DNA from: Pegoplata infirma
Lineage: Eukaryota > Arthropoda > Insecta > Diptera > Anthomyiidae
Length of the DNA stretch: 64,000 bases
Assembly: GCA_963921195.1 (NCBI GenBank)
Contig: OY992536.1
Coordinates: 109,890,778-109,954,777, forward strand
Reading direction: 5' to 3'
Shown: in pieces, positions 1-8,850 of the stretch
How the letters are laid out: each line of letters starts with the position of its first letter
Numbering within the stretch: the stretch's first letter is position 1
Notes under the pieces: model-generated
What the model saw: the letters and a program-made list of their open reading frames with translations, nothing else
Databases searched by the model: none
Told to the model about the DNA's origin: nothing
Translations under genes and position numbers: made by a program

Positions 1-85
1 TTAAAATGCCTAAAATTATGCTAACAAAAATCTTACTTTATTTTATAAAAATCGTCGAAAATAAAACGACTAAGTGGTATAGCTT
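1..85. repeat. Fam-A MITE, end fragment
   Basis: This is the tail of a Fam-A element, entering from outside the window and ending in the tip that reads toward GGTATAGCTT. It contains the Fam-A inner motif CCTAAAATTATGCT near its start. It abuts the opposite tip of a second Fam-A copy at about 85, giving a tip-to-tip junction. Confidence 0.7.
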
Positions 86-400
86 TAAAGCTATGTTTAA
101 ACCATACCACTGAGTCGCATAGTTTTTATGAAGAAGCAATATTTTTTATAGCATAATTTGAGGCATACAGTAAATATATAATTGTTATTTAAGAGCAAAA
201 AAAAACTACATATTGCTAAATTTTATAAAAATCGTCGAAAATAAAACGACTAAGTGGTATAGCTTTAAAGCTATGTTTAAACCATACCACTGAGTCGCAT
301 AGTTTTTATGAAGAAGCAATATTTTTTATAGCATAATTTGAGGCATACAGTAAATATATAATTGTTATTTAAGAGCAAAAAAAAACTACATATTGCTAAA
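41..400. repeat. Perfect 180-bp tandem duplication
   Basis: Bases 41-220 recur at 221-400 with no difference seen when read line by line. The unit holds the end of one Fam-A copy, the tip-to-tip junction, and the first half of the next copy. Identity this complete, in a region where other copies are clearly diverged, implies a recent duplication or an assembly artefact. Confidence 0.9.
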
Positions 401-640
401 TTTATAAACAAATATAAAAATTTATTTAATCTTAAGTCGATTTATTGAAAAAAATCATAAATGTCATTGTTATGCTGGGACTTAATTTTCGTATCATACA
501 TTCTCAAAATACCTAAAATTATGCCACAGCAAAATCTTACTTTTTTATACCCTCCAATCTAGTGATAGAGGGTATATATAAGTTTGTCATTCCGTTTGTA
601 ACATATCGAAATATTGGTCTAGAACCCCATAAAGTATATA

Positions 641-1556
641 CAGTGAGCGTCAAAAGAAAGTGTACAGGTCTAAAATAATTGTAATTCCTTAACGAAAAAG
701 TTTACAATAAAATCCCTTATTTTTATCAATCGACTATCATTGAAAAACATGCTATAAAGGAAATTTTCCTAGCTTTAATTTAAGCAAATATTAAATGAGA
801 TACAAGGGTCGAGCTGAAAAATAAAATTATCTGTAGACATTTTTTTGAAAAATTTTAAAAAATATTTATAAGTTGATTTTGTTCAAGTTCAAACATTAAA
901 AATCTAAAAAATAGTACAATGGTTTAAATTCAGTTATCAACTCATTTTTCCAATGACCCAAACAAAAATCAAAATTTTTTAAATGCAGTAAAAAAATATG
1001 CATTTTTTTGACCTCCAATTCTTTTGACCACCAATTTTTTGTAAACAAAGAAAATTTTTAATTATTTTTATATCTCTTTACTATACACTTAGATGTACTT
1101 AAATTAGTAAACAATGAAATCTTTTCTTTATTTACAAAAAATTGGTGGTCAAAATAGTTGGAGGTCAAAAAAATGCATATTTTTTTACTGCATTTAAAAA
1201 ATTTTGATTTTTGTTTGGGTCGTTAGAAAAATGAGTTGATAACTGAATTTAAACTACTGTACTATTTTTCAAATTTTTAATGTTTGAACATGAAACACAT
1301 AAAATTAGAAATATTTTTTACAAATTTTTTAAAAAACGTCTAAAAAAATTTTCAATTTCCAGCGCGACCCCCGTATCTCACTTAATATTTGCTCAATCTG
1401 GACTCTATTAAGCTTAAATTAAAGCTTGGAAAATTTCCTTTATATCGTGTTTTTAAATGATAGTCGATTGATAATAATAAGGGGATTTATTGTCATCTTT
1501 GTCGTTAACGAATTACATCAATTTAAGACCTGTACACTTTCTTTTGACGCTCACAG
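641..1556. mobile_element. Tc1/mariner-type palindromic MITE
   Basis: The 916-bp element is an almost complete inverted repeat centred near 1098. Its ends read CAGTGAGCGTCAAAAG and the complement of CTGTGAGCGTCAAAAG, followed by GAAAGTGTACAGGTC on both sides. Flanks read AGTATATA and TATATTC, consistent with a TA target duplication in the Fam-B core, which elsewhere reads AAAGTATATATATTC. No transposase coding remains. The arms have diverged by scattered substitutions and small indels. Confidence 0.85.
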
Positions 1557-1598
1557 TATATTCATGATCCTCGATCGATTTTAAGTCGTTCTAGCGAT

Positions 1599-1628
1599 GT
1601 CCGTCCGTCTGTCTGTCTGTCTGTCCGT
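1599..1628 (+). repeat. (GTCY)n microsatellite in Fam-B
   Basis: A run of GTCC and GTCT tetramers lies between the conserved core and the first internal block of Fam-B. The same placement occurs on the opposite strand (GACG/GACA) in Fam-C copies near 7639 and 36578. Confidence 0.9.
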
Positions 1629-2082
1629 TGAAAACACGCTAACTTTTGAAAGACTTTACAGAGGCTGCTGAAGTTTGGCATATATGTTGGTCATTTACCG
1701 GGTCAGGTTAGTATTGCAATCCAGCCAATTCGGTCCAGTGGTTCAAAAGTTATGAGCAAAAGAGTAAATTTTGGCAAGGATTTTTCGCGAATTTATGAGA
1801 TAAAAACACGGTAACTTTCGAAAGACAATAGTGAGACAGCTGAAGCCTGGCATGTATCTTTACCGTTCCCCAAGTATGTTTGGTATTCAATTTCAGCTCA
1901 ATCGGTCCAGTGGTTCAAAAGTTATAAGCAAAACCCTGAAATTCAGATTCGTTTCATCTTAAATGCCACGTGTTAAACAAGTTTGAAAAGCATTGGTGGT
2001 AACTTAACAATGCTTTTCAAACTTGTTGAGTTTTAAGGCAATGCTTTTTAAACTTGTTTAGTTTTAAAAGCATTGGTAACTT

Positions 2083-2300
2083 AAAAATTACACTCGAAAA
2101 AAATTTTACTCTCAAAAAAAAAATTTACACTCAAAAAAAAATAGTTTTTCTTTTTTACAAAAATGACAATATTTTGTGTACGTACGTACGTGCATTCACT
2201 CTGAAATATTTTTACAGTAAAAAAAACATTACACTCGAAAAAAGTTTTACACTCAAAAAAAATCAGTTATTTTTCTTTTTTTTTTAAATGACAAAATGAC
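2083..2300 (+). repeat. ACTC-A(n) minisatellite-like tail of Fam-B
   Basis: Short units of the form ACACTC followed by 7-9 A recur several times. Equivalent blocks lie at 28340-28445, 55575-55830 and 59700-59775, always in the last third of Fam-B. It has no coding meaning. Confidence 0.75.
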
Positions 2301-2468
2301 AAAAAAAAATTGTTAATTTTTTTCATGTTAAAAAATGTACTATCCATTAAAAACAGGCATTGTGGAGGGTATTCATAGATTCGGCAAAGTCGAATTTAAC
2401 TTTTCTACTTGTTTTTATAAAAATCGTCAAAAATAAAACGACTCAGTGGTATGGTGTAAACACAGCTT

Positions 2469-2894
2469 AAGGATTTACTGTTTCTAAATAATTTTATACA
2501 GTACGTTTGTAAAATTCTTAAAGCATACCTTAAGGAGAGACCAATAACTAACCCCATTACCTCATACACATGTAATAGTGCCTTTTGTTATACACTTTAC
2601 GAATAATATTAGAAAATTTAGTTATTATTCCAAATAATAAAAGAACTCAGAAAATATTGATTGAGTTTTTTTAATTTGTTGGACTTGTTAAGTGCAGTTT
2701 TTAATATTATCCCTAAAAGTGTGCTTTGAAAATGCTAAAAAATATATATAACGAAAGTTTCTAATAAAACACAAGATATGGCATTATTGGGGTTAGTAAT
2801 TGTTCGCTCCTTAAGGTATTCTTTAAGAATATTACAAAAGTACTGTATAAAATATATAAAAAAAATAGGAAGAATCGTATATTAGTAAACCCTT
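2469..2894. repeat. Fam-H inverted dimer
   Basis: Two Fam-H half-elements face each other around about 2670. The left half carries AAAGCATACCTTAAGGAG and the right half its complement-like CTCCTTAAGGTATTCTTTAAG. Fam-A copies end at 2468 and begin at 2895, so the whole 2440-2930 segment is a near-symmetric A-H-H-A palindrome. Confidence 0.65.
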
Positions 2895-3399
2895 AAGCTG
2901 TGTTTACATCATACCACTAATTGCAAGTCGTTTTATTTTCAATGATTTTTATAAATAAGTAAGATTTTGCTGTAGCATAATTTTCGGCATTTTGTAAATA
3001 TATGATCCGACAATTAAATCCCAGCAAAACAATGTCATTTATGATTGTTTTTTAATAACTCGACTTAAGATTAACTAAATTGTTATATTTGTTTATAAAT
3101 TTCGCAATATGTAGAGTTTTTTTCGCTTTTAAATAACAATCATATATTTACTAAATGCCCAAAAAAATGCTATAAAAAAATCTAGCTTTTTCATAAAAGT
3201 CGTTTTAAAAAAAAAATCATAAATGTCATTGTTTTGCTGGGATTTAATTTTCGGATCATATATTTACAAAATGCCTAAAATTATGCTACAGCAAAATCTC
3301 ACTTTTTTATCGTCGAATGTAAAACGACTCAAAAGGAGAGTCTCCCTGGTAACAGCAGGGAGACCTTCATTGTCAGTGGTATGGTGTAAGCACAGCTTT
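2895..3399. mobile_element. Fam-A MITE, rearranged copy
   Basis: It starts AAGCTGTGTTTACATC and ends GGTGTAAGCACAGCTTTA. A normal reverse-oriented body runs to about 3205, then jumps to a second partial body in the other orientation (3205-3328). It therefore looks like a recombinant of two copies. A 41-bp Fam-E remnant sits in its right terminal repeat. Confidence 0.7.
3332..3372. mobile_element. Fam-E internal-deletion derivative, 41 bp
   Basis: Both Fam-E tips remain, GAGAGTCTCCCTGGT and its partner CAGGGAGACCTTC, joined with almost nothing between them. TCA stands on both sides (3329-3331 and 3373-3375), an exact target duplication. This is the same position in Fam-A used by the full-length Fam-E copies. 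Confidence 0.75.
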
Positions 3400-4777
3400 A
3401 GTAAGATTAATATTTATTAAGTCCACATATTAGGCTTGTTTTTTGCAGACCGGATTAAGATAAGCAAGTTAACAGCACGATCATAAAAATTAAATTATTC
3501 GGAAAAAAATCATTGTGGAATGCTTCATATGGATAAAGTACAAAAACAATTAGATTTTTTTTACAAAAGAGTTTTAGAGAAATAGTTCTTTTTTTTAAAT
3601 AAATATTTAACAAAAACCTTTTAAGTAATAAAATATGTGCATTAAGTACAACATATTTATTTTATATATGCAAGCACACATTCATGTGCATATATATTTA
3701 TTAAATTAAGTGTTATATACTTTTGTGCATATATACAATGCACATTGCATTTACATACATATATGTATTTATATACACGTGTATATAAAATGCCTTGTTC
3801 TACATAGTTTAAAACTGTAAATACGCTTGACCTGGTTTACTTATTTTTTTGTTGTATTCTGTTCAAACTATTTTGTTTTTGTATGTATTGCTTGTACTTG
3901 TGCCACAACTACTACTGCTGCTGCTGCTACTGCTACTACTTTAGTGCTATTGCCAGCCACTTGTATACTCGTACTACTCTCTACATAGCAAGTAAATGCA
4001 TGCATTATGTTTATGTACTTGAGTTTGATACATGAAAAATATATATATAGTATATACTAAATTTTTTTTTTTCATATTTTGGATAGTGGGGGCTCAAGTT
4101 AAATACAGAAGAATATAGCTGTATGAGTATGTATGACCTACTTTGATTGTTTAAAAATTGCATTTTGGGGGTTGTTATGTTGAAAACTATAAAGTAGTAC
4201 AGTAAAAAACTAAATGTATAAAGAACAAAAAACATGGAAAGAAAATTAAATTTAAAACATAGATTGCTTTGATAATAATGTTTTTATGTTGACAAGGTCA
4301 GTATGGTATTTTGGCTATTTGGGTAATACGCATTTATGAAAGAAATCAATTAAAGTGTTTTTTTGGTATTGCAAGATTTACAAAAAAAAAAATACATAGA
4401 AACCTTGAGCAAAAACATATAAATGCTTTTGTTGAAAATTGTTAAGCATACTTTTGGGATAATAAATCAATGATTAAGATAGCATACTTAAGGGGGAAGT
4501 TTTTTTTTTTGTTTTTTGTAAATATAAAACTGAAGCATACTTTTAGGGTAAGTTTTAAATAAATTTAAACATTTTGTAGAAAATAAAGTGTAAAATGTCT
4601 CAATATGCTGAGTTTGGTAAACAAATATTTGAAAAGGAAATTTGGGCAAAAATTATTTTGTTTTAACATATATATTGTCGATGCACCTAAAATAAGAGCT
4701 AGGGCCAACTAAGCTGGTTTTTGCACCTCTACAACACAAATTTGTGGCTTCCAGCTGATTTCGTGTGATAAATATTA
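3400..4777. other. Non-coding, AT-rich, mostly single-copy in window
   Basis: A Fam-H trace (TTAAGTCCACATATT) lies at 3417. TATA/CATA-rich sequence spans 3640-3800. A CTACTGCTGCTGCTGCTAC trinucleotide run is at 3908-3945. Solitary copies of the shared motif (AAGCATACTTTTGGG, AGCATACTTAAGGG, AAGCATACTTTTAGGG) lie at about 4444, 4481 and 4530. No convincing open frame; the 74-codon minus-strand frame at 4011-4235 has no recognisable features. Confidence 0.6.
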
Positions 4778-4806
4778 GTACAGCTATTTTTATACAATTC
4801 CACTGA

Positions 4807-5405
4807 CAAGGGAAGTCTCCCTGGTGTCACCCTCCGATCTTCATGAAATTTGGATATGTTGTTAAGAACAAAAATTAATTCGACTTTTTTTTTTTTTTTA
4901 GCGGCCCAAACTCATTTTTAGGGGGGTCAATTTGTATGGGCGGAAATTGACCTTTTTCAGTTTTTTACGATTTACGCCTATTTAAACAAAATTAATATAG
5001 GCATGTGTGGTATCAGATTAAAGGTATTAAAAATGCCTATCTCGTGGTGCTAACAACGGGCCAAAGAAGTTAATATTTTTGGACTTATTAACAAAAATGT
5101 CCTAAAATTTGGGTATTTTACTCAATATAACAAAAAGTTGTGCTTGTTTGAACACTTTCTTAGCACACGTAGATAGGTTTTCCAAAGACCTTTCATTTGG
5201 TATGTAACATGACTAGGTTTCTTTGCATAATATAGGAGATAAACGAAAAAAGCTGAAAAATGGCCTTGTCTTCCCCCCTCCTTTTTACCCCCTAAATATG
5301 AATTTGTGCCGCTAAAAAAAATACGTGTCCCTTTATTTTTTCTGCTCTACAAAATAAAATCAATTTCATAAAGATCCGCGGGTGACACTAGCGAGACTTC
5401 CCTTG
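4807..5405. mobile_element. Fam-E element, full length
   Basis: The element is 599 bp with tips CAAGGGAAGTCTCCC and GACTTCCCTTG. Inner halves carry GCGGCCCAAACTC and TTTGTGCCGCTAAA in inverted order, and CCTTTCATTTGGTATGTAAC in the middle. Flanks are TGA (4804-4806) and TAA (5406-5408), a slightly diverged 3-bp duplication. No open frame. Its superfamily is unknown; TIRs and a 3-bp TNA target suggest a cut-and-paste DNA element. Confidence 0.8.
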
Positions 5406-5733
5406 TAAGTCCTATGATTTTTATGTAAAAGCAAGATTTTTTAAAGCATAATTTTAGGCTTGCAGTAAATAAAGTACTGCTCAAAATTATAGCGCACTTA
5501 AAATTATTTTTTACAACTTATTGTTTCTATTCAAAATATCAAAAAACTGTCAATTTTTTTTGTGTCAGTTAAACATTTTTATTCAAATTTATTTAATTAA
5601 AGTCGCAATTCAGTTTTAAATAACATAATAAAAATATCGGAGGTGGTTTAATAAAAAAAGTCTTAAATAGACTGTTCATAATTATAGCGCACTAAAAAAA
5701 ATTAAGTCATTTAATGAAAAGTTGATCAAAATT

Positions 5734-6228
5734 TAAACACAGCCTGATGAAAAACTTGTTCCTTTAGCTTTTAAAGATACATTTAATCCTATTTGAAATC
5801 GATTAGACCGATTTGGAGCAGTCATTTATGGTTGCTTTCGATTAAATATCCTTCATGGAGCTGCTCAATTCACTTTTGTAGTAATTTGGTAGATTTAAGG
5901 GGCACGATCGGTAGGAGACCCAATGTTTTCAATTGGGTTAATGTCTGGTGACTATTTTAATATCTTTTGTCCAATATAATTGCGGAAAATTGTTGTTTCC
6001 GAACCAGTCCATCGATAATTTCGCCTTAAGACAGGGGGCATTGTCACTTTGAATGCAGGTCTGGGTCGATTCAGACCCAAATATTTGATCAAAATATGAT
6101 GAAAATTCTTCGGAAATTGAATTGATATAGCTGCTAGCATTTAAAAGTCCTTCTCAAAAGAGTAATAAGGAGGTACCATGGGCTGCAAAACATTTGCATA
6201 CGCTGACAGAACCACCACCACGTTGTGT
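5734..6228 (-). pseudogene. Tc1-like transposase remnant, mirror arm
   Basis: This is the mirror copy of the fragment at 6411-6908, read on the minus strand. The fragment CTCATGG-type C-terminal half is recognisable, including the SGTGGTGGTG-coded glycine run at its start and the region matching the DNxPCH motif near 6040. It is interrupted by stops and frameshifts. No function is likely. Confidence 0.6.
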
Positions 6229-6410
6229 GCTTGGCTGGAACCATTATGACTGATCCTTATCTTGCATTGTACATTGAAAAAATGAAAAAAGATCAACTAA
6301 TTAGTTATTCGTCATGAATAAATTTTTATAATGAAGTAATAAATGGTTAAAATCCATCAGTTGTTCGATGTACAATGCAGGATTAGGATCAACCATATTG
6401 GTTCCAGCCA

Positions 6411-6908
6411 AGCGCACAACGTGGTGGTGGTTCTGTTAGCGTATGCAAATGATTTACAGCCCATGGTACCGGCTAATTACTCTTTAAAGAAGGACTTTCA
6501 ATTGCTAGAAGATATATCGATTCAATTTCTGAAGTATTTTCTTCACATTTTGATCAAATATTTGGGTCTAAATCGACCCAGGCCTGCATTTCAAGTGATA
6601 ATGTCCCCTGTCATAACGCGAAATTCTTAATGGACTGGTTCAGAAACAACAATTTTCCCCAATTATATTGGCCAAAAGATATTAAAACAGTCACCAGACA
6701 TTAACTTAATTGAAAACCTTTGGTCTACTATCGATCGTGGCCCTTAAATCTACCAAATAACTATAAAAGTGAATTGATCAGCGCTGCGAAGGATATCTGG
6801 TCTAAATCAACCAAAAATGACTGCTCCAAATCGGTCAAATCTATTTCAAATAGGATTAAATGTATTTTGAAAGCTAAAGGAACAAGTATTTCATCAGGCT
6901 GTGTTTAA
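6411..6908 (+). pseudogene. Tc1-like transposase, C-terminal catalytic half, broken
   Basis: In the frame starting at 6414 the translation reads AQRGGGSVSV, matching the GGGSVMVWG stretch that follows the first catalytic aspartate in Tc1 transposases. It continues through YID to SDNVPCHNAKFLMDWF (from 6594) and FPQLYWPKD. SDNVPCH carries the second DDE aspartate. A frameshift near 6675 leads to SPDINLIENLWSTID, the third catalytic residue region. After a stop near 6747 a further frame ends in a basic C-terminus (ISNRIKCILKAKG), as in Tc1. Two stops (TGA near 6450, TAA near 6474) and the absence of the DNA-binding half make it dead. Family membership is clear; the exact subfamily is not. Confidence 0.85.
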
Positions 6909-7268
6909 ATTTTGACCAACTTTTCATTCAATGAATTAATTTTTTTTTAGTGCGCTATAATTATGAACAGTCTATTTAAGACTTTTTTTATTAAACCACC
7001 TCTGATATTTTTATTATGTTATTTAAAACTGAATTGTGACTTTTATTAAATAAATTTGAATAAAAATGTTTAATTGACACAAAAAAACTTGACATTTTTT
7101 TGATATTTTGAATAGAAACAATAAGTTGTAAAAAATAATTTAAAGTGCGCTATATTTTTGAGCAGTACTTTATACTATTGTTATTTAAAAGTGAAAAAAA
7201 TACTACATATTGCTAAATTTATAAACAAATATAGCAATTTATTTAATCTTAAGATGATTTATTAAAAA

Positions 7269-7820
7269 ACAAGTGAGAGTGTTAAATTCGGCTGTGCCGA
7301 ATCTATTATACCCTCCAAAATGTAAAAAAAAAAATTTGTCAGGGGCGTTTCTTTTTTTTTTTGGGGGGGGGGGTTCATAGGGTCAGTGGGGGACGTTGAG
7401 AGCACCTTCCTATCGCGATAAATATACCAAATGTTTCATTTAATTAACAAAAATACAAAAAAAACATGTAAAAAGTGTATTTTTTTAGAGGTTGGTTTAG
7501 TTCTTTAAGGGGGAACTTTTTTTCCCCTGGTCCGATTTGGCCAATTTCCGAACTTAACCTACCTAGGAACATAAGACATATTTGTGCCAAATTTGAAGGG
7601 TCTAGCTATTTTATTTTGGACTGCATCGTGTTAACTACAGACGGACGGACGGACAGACAGACGGACGGACGGACGGACGGACAGACATCGCTAAAATGTC
7701 TTAGAATCGATCACTGATCAATAATATATATACTTTATGGGGTCCCCGACCGATATTTCGATGCGTTACACACGGAATGACAAAGTGAGTATACCCCCAT
7801 ACTGTAGTTGGAGGGTATAA
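7269..7820 (+). mobile_element. Fam-C Helitron-like repeat
   Basis: It opens ACAAGTGAGAGTGTTAAATT, then the hairpin TTCGGCTGTGCCGAA and TATACCCTCC, and closes TTGGAGGGTATAAAA. Between lie a G-run, a GACG/GACA microsatellite, and the core CGATATTTCGATGCGTTAC ... GGAATGACAAAG. That core is the reverse complement of the Fam-B core, so B and C are two versions of one family in opposite orientation. Inserted into the A-run of Fam-A without an evident duplication. Confidence 0.7.
7639..7686 (+). repeat. (GACG/GACA)n microsatellite in Fam-C
   Basis: About eleven near-perfect tetramers, the complement of the GTCY run in Fam-B, placed just before ATCGCTAAAATGTC. It encodes a meaningless DGRTD-type repeat in a short frame. 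Confidence 0.9.
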
Positions 7821-7886
7821 AAAACATGTCATTGTTTTGTTGGGATTTAATTTTCGGATCATATATTTACAAAATGTCTAAAATTA

Positions 7887-8668
7887 CACTGTGGGACAAA
7901 TTCAGGTTAGCAAAAGCTAGGTCGATTTTGAGAGTGAGGGGTGAACATAGAGGCTAAACTAGAAGACCCGTATCGCGGCGTTTGTTTATGTTAGTTCGAA
8001 TTTTTTTTTAATCGACCTTCGAACTTTGCAGTCGAATGCCGATTTTCAGCATATTGTTTATATGTTTTTTTTGGCTACAACTTGTCGACTAATTGATATT
8101 TTTTCAATCTGTAAAAGCCAAATTATTGCTAGAGGCCTGTCCAACAATTAAAATTTTTAAAAAAATTGATTTAGAAAATTTTTGTTGTGCTTATGAAGTA
8201 AAATGTTGGAAAAATTATTTCTTTTTGAAAATATTTTCCAACATTTTGCTTCATAAAGGGTAGTTTTCACTATCACACATTTCCATTATACAAGCGTAAT
8301 TTCACCATGTTAGCGAAATATTTTTTAAAAAATTTGGCCAGAAATTGTTCACTTATAAGATACGACTAGGTTTGAATCAAAAAGAATCCAAAAATCTTTA
8401 GGAAGTTGGTAAATTTTGATGTGTATAATGGAAAAGTGTGATAGTGGAAAGTACCCTTAAGCACCACAAAAATTTTCTTTTTTTCCTAAATCAATTTTTT
8501 AAAAAATTTTAATTGTTGGATCCATATTGGATCCGCCATTTTGATTTTTTTTGATTTTTAGCTAAATTTTTAAATCAGCGACCTCGAATTTCTCTAGAAG
8601 CACATTTTCAGTCGGATCCGACAACGATAAAGACTTTTGGCCGGAATTGGATCATGCTGGTCCTGTGT
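7887..8668. mobile_element. CACTGTG-tipped DNA element, right end unclear
   Basis: The left end is TTA then CACTGTGGGACAAATTC, comparable to the tips at 51117 (CACTGTGCAACAAATT) and 47034 (CACTGTCCGACAAAA). Internally, an inverted repeat joins about 8131-8195 with 8461-8523 (CAACAATTAAAATTTT and complement). It contains a second MITE at 8257-8457. The right tip is not recognisable; TCCTGTGTGTAC near 8662 may be its decayed form. No coding. Confidence 0.5.
8257..8457. mobile_element. Harbinger-like 201-bp MITE with TAA duplication
   Basis: Tips AGGGTAGTTTTCACTATCAC and the complement of AGGGTACTTTCCACTATCAC are flanked by TAA on each side (8254-8256, 8458-8460). Removing the element and one TAA rejoins CTTCATAAGCACC. 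That exactly restores the stem of a host palindrome whose other arm reads GTGCTTATGAAG. Short length, GGG tip and TWA duplication fit PIF/Harbinger MITEs. Confidence 0.85.
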
Positions 8669-8744
8669 GTACTGTTTTAAACATGTTGTTGCATAGTTAT
8701 AGGCCTCAAAATAAATTCATAACTGCTAGTTTTTTGTTGCCTTA
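8669..8744. mobile_element. Fam-F hAT-type MITE, right end only
   Basis: It starts in the interior (GTTTTAAACATGTTGTTGC) and ends TAGTTTTTTGTTGCCTTA. It carries the shared motif in the decayed form GCATAGTTATAGGCC. The left half is missing. Exactly eight bases separate it from the next Fam-F tip. Confidence 0.8.
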
Positions 8745-8752
8745 CTTATTAT

Positions 8753-8850
8753 TAAGGCAACTGAAAACTAGCAGTTATGAATTTATTTTGAAGCCTAAAA
8801 CTATGCAATAACATATTTAAAGCAGTAGTCAGAAATAAAACATATTTTTA
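8753..8850. mobile_element. Fam-F hAT-type MITE, left end only
   Basis: It begins TAAGGCAACTGAAAACTAGC and carries CCTAAAACTATGC; it fades out near 8850. With the preceding fragment it forms a right-end/8 bp/left-end pair, the 8 bp being CTTATTAT. Confidence 0.8.

Larger units (their letters stand above)
547..2412 (+). mobile_element. Fam-B Helitron-like (mini-me/DINE-type) repeat
   Basis: It starts with ATACCCTCC and a short palindrome around TCTAGTGATAGAGGGT. A conserved core follows (GTCATTCCGTTTGTAAC ... ATATTGGTCTAG), then a (GTCY)n microsatellite at about 1599-1628. Two related blocks of about 150-180 bp come next (1629-1780 and 1800-1940), each with a GGTCCAGTGGTTCAAAAGTT segment. The end is A/T-rich with repeated ACACTCRAAAAAAA, closing with TTCGGCAAAGTCGAA and CTACTTGT. 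It sits inside Fam-A without duplicating target bases, which fits Helitron-type insertion. Known dipteran mini-me/DINE-1 elements share the microsatellite; the assignment is by resemblance only. A Tc1-type palindrome interrupts it at 641-1556. Confidence 0.7.
266..2468. mobile_element. Fam-A MITE, split by Fam-B
   Basis: The left tip follows the tandem duplication and the right tip reads GGTATGGTGTAAACACAGCT near 2447-2466. The element is interrupted inside its T-run before ATAAAAATCG by a Fam-B insertion at 547-2412. Without the insert it would be about 340 bp, normal for Fam-A. It has no coding capacity. By tip and TTA target, Fam-A is probably a non-autonomous PIF/Harbinger-type element; this is inference. 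Confidence 0.75.
5472..7170. mobile_element. Tc1-like 1.7-kb palindrome
   Basis: Two inverted copies of the 3' half of a Tc1-like transposon meet near 6321. Tips read AAGTACTGCTCAAAATTATA, flanked by TA on both sides (5470-5471, 7171-7172), inside Fam-A. Each arm has a second copy of the tip motif about 200 bp inward (ATAATTATAGCGCAC type at 5671-5693 and 6949-6971). This is the IR/DR layout known from Minos, Paris and fish Tc1 elements. The arms differ by many point changes, so it is old. It could only move with a transposase supplied elsewhere. Confidence 0.85.
4778..7886. mobile_element. Fam-A MITE carrying three nested elements
   Basis: The degenerate left tip is at 4778-4806. Its body resumes after Fam-E at 5406 (AGTCCTATGATTTTTATG), is interrupted by a Tc1 palindrome at 5472-7170 and by Fam-C at 7269-7820, and continues to CTAAAATTA at 7886. 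There a CACTGTG-tipped element cuts it off. The expected right tip is missing. Confidence 0.7.

Noticed and set aside
6343..6630. 95-codon plus-strand frame as a gene
   Set aside because: It is the wrong frame over the Tc1 transposase remnant; the homologous frame is the one starting at 6414.
7475..7717. 80-codon frame ending in a DGRTD repeat
   Set aside because: It is a translation of the Fam-C microsatellite; the same happens at 36375-36623.
7887..7900. CACTGTG as a RAG-like recombination signal or Transib terminus
   Set aside because: The better-preserved members of this tip class have 3-bp TTA/TAA duplications, not the 5-bp GC-rich ones of Transib, and no transposase is present.
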